From NCBI GenBank assembly GCA_046153505.1, contig JBJXDT010000044.1, positions 1 through 58,637 of the forward strand: a stretch of DNA of 58,637 nt, read 5' to 3'. Positions 9,371 through 18,707 of this stretch are shown here, piece by piece; within the stretch, counting starts at the first letter, position 1, and each line of letters begins with the position of its first letter. The notes beneath the pieces are model-generated. The model was not told where the DNA came from and did no database searches. It worked only from the letters and a program-made list of their open reading frames with translations. A program made the position numbers and the translations under genes. This DNA is from JBJXDT01 sp046153505 (GTDB lineage Bacteria > Pseudomonadota > Gammaproteobacteria > Burkholderiales > Methylophilaceae).

Positions 9371-10351
9371 TTGAAAGTTTTAGTGACCGGTGCGGCGGGG
9401 TTCATTGGCTTTCATGTAAGTCAAGCTTTGCTTGCACGTGGTGATACAGTGATAGGCATTGATAATTTAAATGACTATTACGATGTTGCCCTAAAAATCG
9501 CACGAGTAAAGATGATTGAAACAAATCACAATTCGCGTAATTTTCAGTTTATTAAACTTGACATTGCAGATGCTCACTCACTTCCAGCGCTTTTTGCAGA
9601 GCACAATCCTCAGCGCGTGGTGCACTTGGCAGCACAGGCCGGTGTGCGTTACTCTTTAATTAATCCACAAGCTTATGTTCAAAGCAATATGGTAGGTTTC
9701 GCAAATATGTTAGAGGCTTGCCGCCATCGCCGAATTGAACATCTGGTTTACGCGAGTTCATCCAGTGTATATGGCGGAAATACCAAGCTACCATTTAATG
9801 AGCGGGATAATGTAGACAATCCCGTTAGTCTGTATGCTGCTACAAAAAAGTCGAATGAGCTTATGGCGCAGGCATACAGTCACTTGTATGCAATTCCAAG
9901 TACGGGTTTACGTTTTTTTACTGTTTATGGGCCATGGGGGAGACCTGATATGTCGCCCATTTTGTTTGCAGATGCGATTACACAAGGTAAGTCGATTCAA
10001 GTTTTCAACCATGGCAACATGCTGCGTGATTTCACTTATATTGATGATATTGTGGAAGGTGTTGTGCGTGTTCTGGATAAAGTAGCCACTCCAGAGACCA
10101 ATAACCATGCGCCTCACAGGCTATTTAATATTGGGAATAACTCACCCGAAAAGCTGATGGATTTTATTGAGATGCTTGAGCATGCATTTGGTAAAACAGC
10201 GCAAAAAGAATATCTGCCAATGCAATCTGGTGATGTAAAGGCTACCTATGCCGATACCTCAGCGCTTGATGCTTGGATCGGTTTTAAACCTCACACGCCA
10301 TTAATTCAAGGTGTTGAAAAATTTGTAGCTTGGTACAAAAGCTATTATTAG
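9371..10351 (+). CDS. NAD-dependent epimerase, probably UDP-glucuronate 4-epimerase
   Basis: This short-chain dehydrogenase-type epimerase has 326 residues, the NAD motif TGAAGFIGFH at the N-terminus, SSSVYGGN and the YxxxK pair Tyr155/Lys159. The DNLNDYYD segment and the overall layout are characteristic of UDP-GlcA 4-epimerases, which make UDP-galacturonate. The preceding ugd gene produces that substrate. The start appears to be TTG at 9371. The 3' end overlaps the convergent waaF by 4 bp. A dTDP-glucose dehydratase is less likely given the N-terminal pattern. Confidence 0.88.
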   Translation: MKVLVTGAAGFIGFHVSQALLARGDTVIGIDNLNDYYDVALKIARVKMIETNHNSRNFQFIKLDIADAHSLPALFAEHNPQRVVHLAAQAGVRYSLINPQAYVQSNMVGFANMLEACRHRRIEHLVYASSSSVYGGNTKLPFNERDNVDNPVSLYAATKKSNELMAQAYSHLYAIPSTGLRFFTVYGPWGRPDMSPILFADAITQGKSIQVFNHGNMLRDFTYIDDIVEGVVRVLDKVATPETNNHAPHRLFNIGNNSPEKLMDFIEMLEHAFGKTAQKEYLPMQSGDVKATYADTSALDAWIGFKPHTPLIQGVEKFVAWYKSYY

Positions 10352-11382
10352 TTTAAGTGCGCAATGATTTTTCTCGGAGAAATCTGTTTCAGACACGCTA
10401 AATAAGCATCGCCGGAAAGAGGGCACTCTCGCTTAAAACATGGACTGCAGGCCAATCCTAAATACTCAATGACTGCCTGTGCTTGCATCGGTGGCGTGTG
10501 TTGCGGGTCACTACTGCCATAAATGGCAATTACTTTTTTGACGCTTGTACCTGCTTCACTTAACGCGGCAGCGACATGCATTAATCCAGAGTCGTTGCTT
10601 ACTACAGTGTCGCAAAGAGACATCAAGTCAATCGCTTCGCCCAATTTGGTTTTTCCACCAAAATCAATACAACCGCCTTGTGTTAACGCATTGATTTTAC
10701 TTGTCACATCCACATCTTTATCGGAGCCAAACAACCAAACATGCCAACCTTGTTGAAGCGCGTGAATGGCAACTTCGGCATAGTGCTCTGCAGGCCAGCG
10801 TTTTGCTTCGCCGTATTCTGCGCCTGGACATAGCCCAATAACTTTGCCTTTTTGTTTTGTAATACCTAGGCTAGAAGCCAATATCCATGCGCTTTTTGTG
10901 TTGGTGCTTAATTTTGGATTGGGAACGGTTTTTGGTAATGGCTCGTCCTTAGTCAACCCCAGTGCAACAAAGCGCTCTACCGTTTTTTTAAGCTTGCTTT
11001 TGTCCAATGGACGAATATCATTGAGTAGGCCGTAGCGTGCCTCTCCTAAAAATCCTGTACGTTTAGGAATATAAGCTGCGAAGGGCAAAATGGCTGATTT
11101 GAAGGAATTTGCAAGCAAAATGGCTTGAGTGTAATTTTTGTTTTTTAACTGCTTTCCGAATTTAATGCGCTCAAAAAGGGCTAGTTCGCCATGTTTGAAC
11201 GGTAGCGCGATTTTCTCGGTGATTTCTGGCATGCGCTCAAGTAGCGGTAATGTCCAGGCTGGTGCGGCAACATCGATTTGGGTATGTGAATTATTTGCTT
11301 TGAGCGTTTGAAAAAGGCTGTGCGCTAGCACCATATCACCCACCCAAGAGGGGCCAATGACGAGAATTTTTTCTTGCAACAT
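10348..11382 (-). CDS. waaF: ADP-heptose:LPS heptosyltransferase II
   Basis: WaaF adds the second L-glycero-D-manno-heptose to the LPS inner core in the cytoplasm. The start at 11382 (MLQEKILVIGPSWVGDMVLAHSLF) gives 344 residues and the usual GPSWVGDMVMAQ-like N-terminus; a longer frame would run inside hldE. The GT9 donor-binding blocks LCPGAEYGEAKRWPAEHYAEV and SNDSGLMHVAAAL are present, as is the CSPCFKRECP cysteine cluster near the C-terminus. It begins one base after the hldE stop, in the ADP-heptose operon. Confidence 0.94.
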   Translation of the reverse strand: MLQEKILVIGPSWVGDMVLAHSLFQTLKANNSHTQIDVAAPAWTLPLLERMPEITEKIALPFKHGELALFERIKFGKQLKNKNYTQAILLANSFKSAILPFAAYIPKRTGFLGEARYGLLNDIRPLDKSKLKKTVERFVALGLTKDEPLPKTVPNPKLSTNTKSAWILASSLGITKQKGKVIGLCPGAEYGEAKRWPAEHYAEVAIHALQQGWHVWLFGSDKDVDVTSKINALTQGGCIDFGGKTKLGEAIDLMSLCDTVVSNDSGLMHVAAALSEAGTSVKKVIAIYGSSDPQHTPPMQAQAVIEYLGLACSPCFKRECPLSGDAYLACLKQISPRKIIAHLN

Positions 11383-11383
11383 G

Positions 11384-12838
11384 TTATGCGTTGAGTTTTT
11401 TGATGATATTGCTGGTGCTACGACCTTCAACTAATTCAATCAACGCAACTTCTCCACCCCAGCTTTTAACTTCGCTGCCGCCCACCACTTGGCTTTCGCT
11501 ATAATCACTACCTTTTGCGATGACGTGGGGTTTAATTGATTTAATCAGGCGAAGCGGAGTATCTTCATCAAACAAAATCACTGCATCTACGCTCTCAAGC
11601 GCCGCTAAAACACGGGCACGGTCTTGCTCGTTTACTACTGGCCGTGAAGCACCTTTTAATGCGCGTACAGAGCGATCTGTGTTGAGCCCCAACACCAACT
11701 TGTCACCGCGTTTTTTTGCCGCTTCTAGATAAGTTACATGGCCTGCATGCAGTAAATCAAAACAGCCGTTTGTGAATACGACCTTCTGATCTTCAGTTTT
11801 CCAGTTTTCTACCTTTTGTATAAGTTGCTCTAGATCACAAATCTTATGTGCTTGCTGACTGCCCTGTGCAAGTGTTAGCGCATCAATTAAATCAGTTCTA
11901 GTAATGGGTACCGTCCCCACTTTACCAACCACGACGCCTGCCGCGATATTGGCCAGTTGCAAGCTATCGAGTGGTGTGAGTTTATGTATCAAACCCGCGG
12001 CAAGAGTCGCAATTACGGTGTCGCCAGCGCCAGAAACATCAAATACCTTTTGTGCAGTTGCTGGCAAATGATGCGTACTTTCATCTATGAGTGAAATACC
12101 TTCTTCTCCGCGCGTAACAGCTAAAAATTCCAATTTTAGGCAATTCTTTAGAGCTTCGGCTTTTGAAATTAAATCTGGGTCGTTCAAGCCAGTATCGCAA
12201 GCTTCAGCAGTTTCTTTTTTGTTAGGCGTAAGTGCTGTCGCGCCTACGTATTTACTGTAGTCGCGTCCTTTGGGATCCACTAAAACAGGAATTTTTTGCG
12301 CCTTACATTGGCTAATAATTTGCTGGCACATGTTTTCGCTTAGCAAACCTTTAGCGTAATCGGAAAGAATCACAATCGCGGGCTTAAGCGAAAGTTGCGT
12401 CTTAATTGCACTTAGCAAGTGTGCATTTTCATCAGCACTAAAGGTGGTTTGGCTTTCTTGGTCTAAGCGCATCATTTGCTGATGTCCACTGACGATGCGG
12501 GTTTTAGCAATGGTAGGGCGTTTTTTAGATTTGACGATGCCTTCCGCGTCGATGCCAATATTGGTGATAAGTTTTTGTAATGAAGCTGCTTCTGCATCAT
12601 TACCAACGCAGCCAATAATATGCGTTTTAATACCTAAAAGCGATAGATTTGCAGCCACGTTGGCTGCGCCTCCTGCACGTTCATTTTGTTCTTTTAGCAA
12701 AACAATCGGTACAGGTGCCTCGGGTGAGATACGACCGACATCACCAATTAAATAGCGGTCTAGCATGACGTCGCCAATGACAAGGGCATGGAACTTGTTT
12801 TTGCCAAAGTTTTTAACAATATCAATTAGTTGTGGCAT
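11384..12838 (-). CDS. hldE: Bifunctional heptose-7-phosphate kinase / heptose-1-phosphate adenylyltransferase
   Basis: HldE performs two steps of ADP-heptose synthesis. Residues 1 to about 320 form a PfkB/ribokinase domain with GGAANVAANLSLLG and the anion-hole motif SGAGDTV. From about 345 a nucleotidyltransferase domain follows, with FTNGCFDLLHAGHVTYL (HxGH) and RSVRALKG. At 484 residues it is the fused form, as in E. coli, not the split HldA/HldC form. It lies one base after gmhA. The intermediate phosphatase GmhB is not in the window. Confidence 0.96.
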   Translation of the reverse strand: MPQLIDIVKNFGKNKFHALVIGDVMLDRYLIGDVGRISPEAPVPIVLLKEQNERAGGAANVAANLSLLGIKTHIIGCVGNDAEAASLQKLITNIGIDAEGIVKSKKRPTIAKTRIVSGHQQMMRLDQESQTTFSADENAHLLSAIKTQLSLKPAIVILSDYAKGLLSENMCQQIISQCKAQKIPVLVDPKGRDYSKYVGATALTPNKKETAEACDTGLNDPDLISKAEALKNCLKLEFLAVTRGEEGISLIDESTHHLPATAQKVFDVSGAGDTVIATLAAGLIHKLTPLDSLQLANIAAGVVVGKVGTVPITRTDLIDALTLAQGSQQAHKICDLEQLIQKVENWKTEDQKVVFTNGCFDLLHAGHVTYLEAAKKRGDKLVLGLNTDRSVRALKGASRPVVNEQDRARVLAALESVDAVILFDEDTPLRLIKSIKPHVIAKGSDYSESQVVGGSEVKSWGGEVALIELVEGRSTSNIIKKLNA

Positions 12839-12839
12839 T

Positions 12840-13400
12840 TTAAGATTCTAGAATTTCGCACAGGCAATGACCGACAAAAATGTGTGCTTCCTGAATGCGG
12901 GCGGTGACATTTGCTGGTATGACAATATTGAAATCACAAATGGTGGAGAGCTTGCCCCCTGTGCCACCCGTCATTCCAACTGTTGTTGCGCCAACTTCTT
13001 TGGCCGCTTCCATTGCCCGAACTACATTGGCACTATTCCCACTAGTTGTGATGCCTATGACTAAATCTTCTGGTCTGCACAAGCCTTCAATTTGACGGGC
13101 GAAAATATAGTCATAACCATAATCGTTACCTACTGAAGTGAGGATAGAGGTGTCTGTCGTTAGCGCGATAGCCGCGAGACCCTTACGTTCTTTTTTGAAT
13201 CGTCCCACGATTTCGGCTGCGATATGCTGACTATCAGCTGCACTGCCGCCATTGCCACATAATAAAATTTTGCCATCATTTTTGATACAATTTTGCATGG
13301 CCAAACCTACGTCACTGATAAGGGGAAAAAGTGGTTCAAGGGCATTAAACATTGCAGTATGGGCGGCATGCTCGCCCTTTAAATAATCAACATATTTCAT
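12840..13400 (-). CDS. gmhA: Sedoheptulose 7-phosphate isomerase
   Basis: GmhA converts sedoheptulose 7-phosphate to D-glycero-D-manno-heptose 7-phosphate, the first step towards LPS heptose. The 186-residue protein is a single SIS domain with GNGGSAADSQHIAAEIVGRF (49-68) and ITTSGNSANV, with phosphate-binding serines. The C-terminal HIFVGHCLCEILE holds the expected active-site His. Gene order hldD-gmhA-hldE-waaF reconstructs most of the pathway. Confidence 0.95.
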   Translation of the reverse strand: MKYVDYLKGEHAAHTAMFNALEPLFPLISDVGLAMQNCIKNDGKILLCGNGGSAADSQHIAAEIVGRFKKERKGLAAIALTTDTSILTSVGNDYGYDYIFARQIEGLCRPEDLVIGITTSGNSANVVRAMEAAKEVGATTVGMTGGTGGKLSTICDFNIVIPANVTARIQEAHIFVGHCLCEILES

Positions 13401-13426
13401 TCATCACCCTTCTAATAATTCCTTAA

Positions 13427-14416
13427 TTAACAATAAGGGTCACTTTTCATCAAATAGTTCTGAACGTAATCTTTTATGCCATCTTCCAAGCTGGTCATCG
13501 GTTTTTTATAGCCAGCCTGACGAAGTTTGCTGATATTGGCTTCGGTAAAGTACTGGTACTTTCCTTGTAGATCTTCAGGCATATCAATATAGTTAATATT
13601 TGGTTCACGTCCCATGCTCGTCATGACGTTGGTGGCTAAGTCTTTAAAACTTCTGGCTTGGCCAGTACCTATATTGTAAATGTCATTTGGCGCAGGCTTA
13701 TTGCTAAGCGAGGCTTCAAGAAAGTGACAGACAATCTCGGCACAATCTTTAACGTAAACAAAGTCGCGCATTTGCATGCCGTCTTCAACCCCAGCTTTGG
13801 TGCCCTTGAATAGTTTCATTGCGCCTGTTTCTTTAACCTGATTAAAGGTGTGAAAAGCAACGCTGGCCATACGTTCTTTGTGATACTCGTTGGGACCATA
13901 AACATTAAAGAATTTGAACCCTGCCCAAGCAGGCGGTGTTGCTTGGTCGTTTGCAACCTGTTTTAGTACCCATTGGTCAAAAAAGTGTTTGCTGTAACCA
14001 TAGCCATTAAGTGGACGCAAGTTTTCGATGCTGGCATCGTCATAACCTAGGTCACCGTCGCCGTATGTCGCAGCGGAGCTAGCGTAGAAAAATGGTACAT
14101 CGTTTTCTGTACACCAAGCCCACAAATCTTGCGAGTAGTGAATATTGTCATTAACAAGTTTGTTGAAATCGCGTTCTGTAGTCGCACTGATGGCGCCCAT
14201 GTGGATGATGGCGGTGACCTCTTCGTACCCTTCGAGCCATTCTAATAAGTGTTCTTTATCAAAGTAACCTGCGTATTGGCGGTGTACAAGATTTTGCCAC
14301 TGTTCTGGATGCGTAATATGATCCACGATGACAAGGTCATCGCGCCCAAATTTTGTATTTAAATGCCAAGCGATGATAGAGCCTATCATGCCTGCGCCGC
14401 CTGTGATGATTACCAT
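13427..14416 (-). CDS. hldD: ADP-L-glycero-D-manno-heptose 6-epimerase
   Basis: HldD inverts C6 of ADP-heptose, giving the form used by WaaC/WaaF. The 329-residue protein has the Rossmann motif TGGAGMIGS near the N-terminus, SSAATYGDG, GYGYSKHFFDQ (YxxxK) and the family-typical NVYGPNEYHKERMASVAFH block. It opens the ADP-heptose gene run, 31 bp after the RND pump gene on the same strand, so it may share transcripts with the efflux operon. Confidence 0.95.
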   Translation of the reverse strand: MVIITGGAGMIGSIIAWHLNTKFGRDDLVIVDHITHPEQWQNLVHRQYAGYFDKEHLLEWLEGYEEVTAIIHMGAISATTERDFNKLVNDNIHYSQDLWAWCTENDVPFFYASSAATYGDGDLGYDDASIENLRPLNGYGYSKHFFDQWVLKQVANDQATPPAWAGFKFFNVYGPNEYHKERMASVAFHTFNQVKETGAMKLFKGTKAGVEDGMQMRDFVYVKDCAEIVCHFLEASLSNKPAPNDIYNIGTGQARSFKDLATNVMTSMGREPNINYIDMPEDLQGKYQYFTEANISKLRQAGYKKPMTSLEDGIKDYVQNYLMKSDPYC

Positions 14417-14447
14417 GCCGTTTGCTCGCTAATTGGCTATTGATTGA

Positions 14448-17400
14448 TTATACCAAAGCCTTACGCTTTTTAGAGATGAGCTTTTTACTGAATTGTTGAA
14501 AGTCGTCCACATAAGTATAGGCAACGGGTATAACAAGCAAACTGAGAACGGTGGAGGTGATTAGCCCGCCAATCACCGCAACCGCCATTGGACTGCGGAA
14601 TGAACTGTCGCCAGAGCCCCAACCAAAAGCGATTGGCAACATACCTGCAGTCATGGCGATGGTTGTCATAATGATAGGTCGCGCGCGTTTATGGCAAGCG
14701 TCCAAAATAGCGTCAATGCGACTCATATGATGCTCACGCCTCGCCATAATGGCATACTCAACAAGTAAAATTGAGTTTTTAGTGGCGATGCCCATCAGCA
14801 TAATCAAGCCAATCAGCGAGGGCATAGAAAGCGCTTTGTCTGCAATCATAAGGCCAAAAAATGCACCACCAAGTGATAAGGGAAGCGCCACTAAAATAGT
14901 AATTGGCTGTAAGAAGTCTTTGAACAATAATACCAGCACAAAATAAATACAAATTACACCAGTGAGCATCGCCAAACCAAAGCTCGCAAATAGCTCACCC
15001 TGCATTTCGGCATCGCCAATCTCAACTTGAGTTACGCCCGCTGGCAAATGTTGAATGCTAGGAAGTCTGCGCACTGCTTGAGTGGCATCACCTAAGGCTA
15101 TGCCAGAAAGCTCTATGTTAAATTGTACATTACGTGAGCGGTCGTAACGGTCAATGGTAGAAGGGCCGCTGGACATTTTGAGCGACGCCACCTGCTCTAA
15201 AGCCACTGGCCCGCGTGCACCAGGCACTGCTAGCTTGCCTAGCACGGCCAAGTCGCGGCGAGCGACATCGTCTAATTTAACCAAAATTGGTACTTGGCGT
15301 TGGTCAAGGTTAAGTTTGGGTAAATCTTGGTCGTAATCGCCAACGGTGGCGACACGCAAAGTTTCGCCTATGGAGGCACTGGTGACGCCTAAATCTGCCG
15401 CCGCAGCGAAGTTGGGTTTCACAACGATTTCAGGCCGCACCAAGGCGGCGGTCGAGGCGATGTTGCCTAATCCTTGAATGGTGCGCAAATCATTTTTGAC
15501 TGCTTCGGCCGCAGTACTTAGCGCAGAAGGGTTTTCACTGGTAAGTGCCAGCACATATTTTTCACCTGAGCCGCCCAAGCCGACGGTGAGTCGCACGCCA
15601 GGCAGCGCTTGAAGTTTTTGCCGAATTTCATTTTCGACTATTTGTTTTTTTGGACGCTCGCCGCGAGGATCTAGCGTGATGGTCAATGTAGCCATACGCG
15701 CTTCCGCTGCATCCGCACCCACGAATGGGTCTGTACCAGCAGCGCCGCCGCCAATAGTGGTGTAAATACTTTTGACATGCGCGATATTTTTTAAAATATT
15801 TCGCGCCATTTCAGCCGAAACCTTGGTTTGCGCTAATGTAGTTCCAGGTGCACCTTCAATGCGCACTTGCGTCTGTGAGTTATCATCTGCAGGTATAAAG
15901 CCCTGAGGCAGATATTGAATCAACATTAAGGAACCAATAAAAAATGCAATGGCGGCAAAAATGGTAACAAGTCTGTTTTCTATACACCAGCGCGCAGCTG
16001 AAAGATAACGCTGCATCATGTTGCCATCTTCGTGGGTTTCTTTCGTTAGCGGCTTCATCAAGTAGGCCGACATCATCGGTGTGAGCGCCCGTGCGACGAC
16101 AAGTGAGGCAAATACGGCAATTGAGGCTGTCCAACCAAATTGTTTAAAAAATTTACCAGGAATTCCGTTCATAAAAGCGGTTGGTAAAAATACCGCCACC
16201 AAAGTGAACGTTGTAGCCACTACGGCAAGGCCAATTTCATTGGTGGCCTCCATGGCAGCTTTGTAGGGTGATTTACCCATACGTAAATGCCGTACGATGT
16301 TTTCCACTTCTACAATTGCGTCATCCACCAAAATACCTACCACTAAAGATAAGGCAAGTAGCGTGACCACGTTGATAGAAAACCCCAAGTAGTGCATGCC
16401 AATAAAGGTTGGGATTACTGAAAGTGGCAGCGCGACCGCGGAAACAAAGGTGGCGCGTGCATCGCGCAAAAACAGCCATACTACAATTACCGCTAGAATT
16501 GCGCCTTCAATCAGCAGTTTCATCGAGGCATCGTATTCATCTTGCACAGGATTTACAAAGTTAAAGGCCTCGGTAATGTCAATATCAGGATGCGCAAGGC
16601 GAATTTCATTTAGCGCTTTATAAGTATCCTTGCCAACTTCCAACTCACTCGCGCCTTTGCTTCGCGTTACTTCAAAGCCAATCACGCTTGTCCCGTTTAA
16701 AAATGCAGCAGACTTAGGCTCGGCAAAGGTGTCTTTGATTTTGGCTACTTCGTCTAAACGAATTTTTCGACCATCGCTAAGTGCCAACTCCAGCGTACCC
16801 AATTCATCGGCTGATTTCACTGTGGCAATGGTGCGAATAGGTTGTTCGCTGCCATTTACTTTAGTTACGCCGCCAGAACTTTCTTGCTGAATTAAGCTAA
16901 GTTGGCGCGAAATATCTGCGGCAGAAGCGTTGAGCGCTTGTAGTTTTGCGGTGTCTAGTTCAATCCAAATTTGGCGTGTAACGCCGCCGACGCGCGCCAC
17001 ACTACCCACACCTTTAACGCCCAGCATTTTCTTGCTGAGCGTATCGTCGACAAACCATGAAAGCGCCTCTTGATCCATGCGATCGGAGTGAATTGTAAAA
17101 GCAAGTATGGGCGAGCCAGCGACATTGAGTTTGCTCACAATTGGTTCACGCAACTCAGCGGGTAAATCCGCACGCACTTCTGAAATAGCCGAACGCACGT
17201 CATCAACGGCCTCCTGCACGGGTTTTTCAAGGCGGAATTCGACAGTGATGCTGACATTACCATCTTGCACTGTGGTGTATATGTGGCGCAGGCCTTGCAG
17301 TTTGGCGATGCTGTTTTCAAGTTTACGCGCGACTTGGTTTTCTAACTGCTCGGGAGAAGCGCCTGGCAGGGCAGCATTCACATTGACGGTAGGCAAATCC

Positions 17401-17522
17401 AAATCGGGGAAATTTTGGATTTTCATGGCTTTAAAGCCCATAAAGCCTGCTAGCGTGAGCAAAATAAACAGAATAAGCGCAGGAACTGGGTTTTTAATTG
17501 ACCAGCTAGAAACGTTCATCAT
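14448..17522 (-). CDS. RND efflux pump inner-membrane permease
   Basis: This 1024-residue AcrB/MdtB-like transporter has a first membrane helix (NPVPALILFILLTLAGFMGF), two large periplasmic loops and a second half starting with LASFGLAMLTGVICIYFVLVLLF. The proton-relay pair DD lies in VVGILVDDAIVEVENIVRHL near residue 400. It pairs with the adaptor and outer-membrane genes just upstream to form a complete tripartite pump. The sequence looks like the HAE1 (drug/hydrophobe) branch because no methionine pair or metal motif was noticed, but the substrate is unknown. Confidence 0.93.
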   Translation of the reverse strand: MMNVSSWSIKNPVPALILFILLTLAGFMGFKAMKIQNFPDLDLPTVNVNAALPGASPEQLENQVARKLENSIAKLQGLRHIYTTVQDGNVSITVEFRLEKPVQEAVDDVRSAISEVRADLPAELREPIVSKLNVAGSPILAFTIHSDRMDQEALSWFVDDTLSKKMLGVKGVGSVARVGGVTRQIWIELDTAKLQALNASAADISRQLSLIQQESSGGVTKVNGSEQPIRTIATVKSADELGTLELALSDGRKIRLDEVAKIKDTFAEPKSAAFLNGTSVIGFEVTRSKGASELEVGKDTYKALNEIRLAHPDIDITEAFNFVNPVQDEYDASMKLLIEGAILAVIVVWLFLRDARATFVSAVALPLSVIPTFIGMHYLGFSINVVTLLALSLVVGILVDDAIVEVENIVRHLRMGKSPYKAAMEATNEIGLAVVATTFTLVAVFLPTAFMNGIPGKFFKQFGWTASIAVFASLVVARALTPMMSAYLMKPLTKETHEDGNMMQRYLSAARWCIENRLVTIFAAIAFFIGSLMLIQYLPQGFIPADDNSQTQVRIEGAPGTTLAQTKVSAEMARNILKNIAHVKSIYTTIGGGAAGTDPFVGADAAEARMATLTITLDPRGERPKKQIVENEIRQKLQALPGVRLTVGLGGSGEKYVLALTSENPSALSTAAEAVKNDLRTIQGLGNIASTAALVRPEIVVKPNFAAAADLGVTSASIGETLRVATVGDYDQDLPKLNLDQRQVPILVKLDDVARRDLAVLGKLAVPGARGPVALEQVASLKMSSGPSTIDRYDRSRNVQFNIELSGIALGDATQAVRRLPSIQHLPAGVTQVEIGDAEMQGELFASFGLAMLTGVICIYFVLVLLFKDFLQPITILVALPLSLGGAFFGLMIADKALSMPSLIGLIMLMGIATKNSILLVEYAIMARREHHMSRIDAILDACHKRARPIIMTTIAMTAGMLPIAFGWGSGDSSFRSPMAVAVIGGLITSTVLSLLVIPVAYTYVDDFQQFSKKLISKKRKALV

Positions 17523-17528
17523 GCGGGC

Positions 17529-18707
17529 CTATTTTGCTGGAGTTGGCGCAGGTAGGGCGTTGATTTCCACCACTTTAACCAAATCACCATCATTTAAAAA
17601 CGAGCCACCATTGGCCACGTATTCACCGTCAATCGCAGGCAGATTCGTTACCTCGACCTGGTCGCCACTTCGTTGACCTAGTAGCACTTTCATTTGTCTT
17701 ACGCGGCTATTCTTGTCTAGCAGCATCACATAGTCAAAGCCGTCACGCATGACAATGGCATTGGCAGGTAGCGTGAGTACATCGGCTTTACCCAAAACAA
17801 AGTAACCGCGAGCAAACATGCCAGGTTTAGCGCTACCAGCGGGAATATCGACATAGACTTTTGCATTGCGTGTGCTGCTGTCCACAATTGGTGCAAGGCT
17901 GCGCACGCTGCCTTTAATCTCTGGCCCATTGGCTAAAATAATTCTTGCAGCTGTGCCTTTACGAACCGCTGCAGTATCTGCAGCGGTTAAATCAGCACGC
18001 CATTCAATGCGGCCTTGTTGAATCATATGGAACAACTCTTGGCCAGATGACGCAATTTGGCCAACGCTTGCCGTGCGCGAGGAAATAATACCGTAATCTG
18101 GAGCGGTTACGATAGTTTGTCTCAATCTAATCTCTTGTGTTTTAACTGCTGCTTCCATGGCCTCTAAACGTGCTTTGGTGGTAGATTCTGCCGATAGCAG
18201 TTGCTCCACCTGTTGCTTGCTCAGAGCACCCGTGTCTTGAATACTGCGGGCGCGGTTGGCATTGCCTTCCGCTTCAGCAGCGGCGGCTTTCGCTTCTGCT
18301 AAGTTGGCTTGCGCTTGTGCTAAATCTGCATCTATAGTCGTGGTGGAAAAGCGCGCCAATACTTGGCCTTTTTTAACAGTGTCACCCAAATCTACAAGTA
18401 CTTCTCGCAGCGGCAATCCGTTAACTTCCGCGCCAATACTTGCCTCTTGCCAAGCAGCAATATTCCCATTAGCAGGCAATGTTTTGTTCATGCTAGCGTG
18501 TTGCGGTTTTACGGCTGACACAGTCAGTGCGGCTTTTGGACTCGCGTTATCGGCCATTTGAATGTTAGGTGTGGTTTGGTCTGCGGTTTCTTTATTTGAA
18601 GGGTGCGAGAATGCTTTGTAAAGTACAAAAATAATTGCAGCCGCAGCAACTACGACCATCCATAAACGATTGATTTGAATAAAACGCATTATTTTGTCAC
18701 TGTTCAT
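17529..18707 (-). CDS. RND efflux periplasmic adaptor (membrane fusion protein)
   Basis: The start at 18707 (MNSDKIMRFIQINRLW) gives 392 residues with one N-terminal membrane anchor (LWMVVVAAAAIIFVLYKAF), a lipoyl half-motif, a coiled-coil alpha-hairpin rich in Ala/Gln/Glu at about 110-190 (LAQAQANLAEAKAAAAEAEG), and the second lipoyl and beta-barrel domains. A longer frame to 18773 would overlap the upstream gene. The stop of the outer-membrane gene and this start share a base (TAATG), indicating coupling. It links the pump to the outer-membrane channel. Confidence 0.92.
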   Translation of the reverse strand: MNSDKIMRFIQINRLWMVVVAAAAIIFVLYKAFSHPSNKETADQTTPNIQMADNASPKAALTVSAVKPQHASMNKTLPANGNIAAWQEASIGAEVNGLPLREVLVDLGDTVKKGQVLARFSTTTIDADLAQAQANLAEAKAAAAEAEGNANRARSIQDTGALSKQQVEQLLSAESTTKARLEAMEAAVKTQEIRLRQTIVTAPDYGIISSRTASVGQIASSGQELFHMIQQGRIEWRADLTAADTAAVRKGTAARIILANGPEIKGSVRSLAPIVDSSTRNAKVYVDIPAGSAKPGMFARGYFVLGKADVLTLPANAIVMRDGFDYVMLLDKNSRVRQMKVLLGQRSGDQVEVTNLPAIDGEYVANGGSFLNDGDLVKVVEINALPAPTPAK

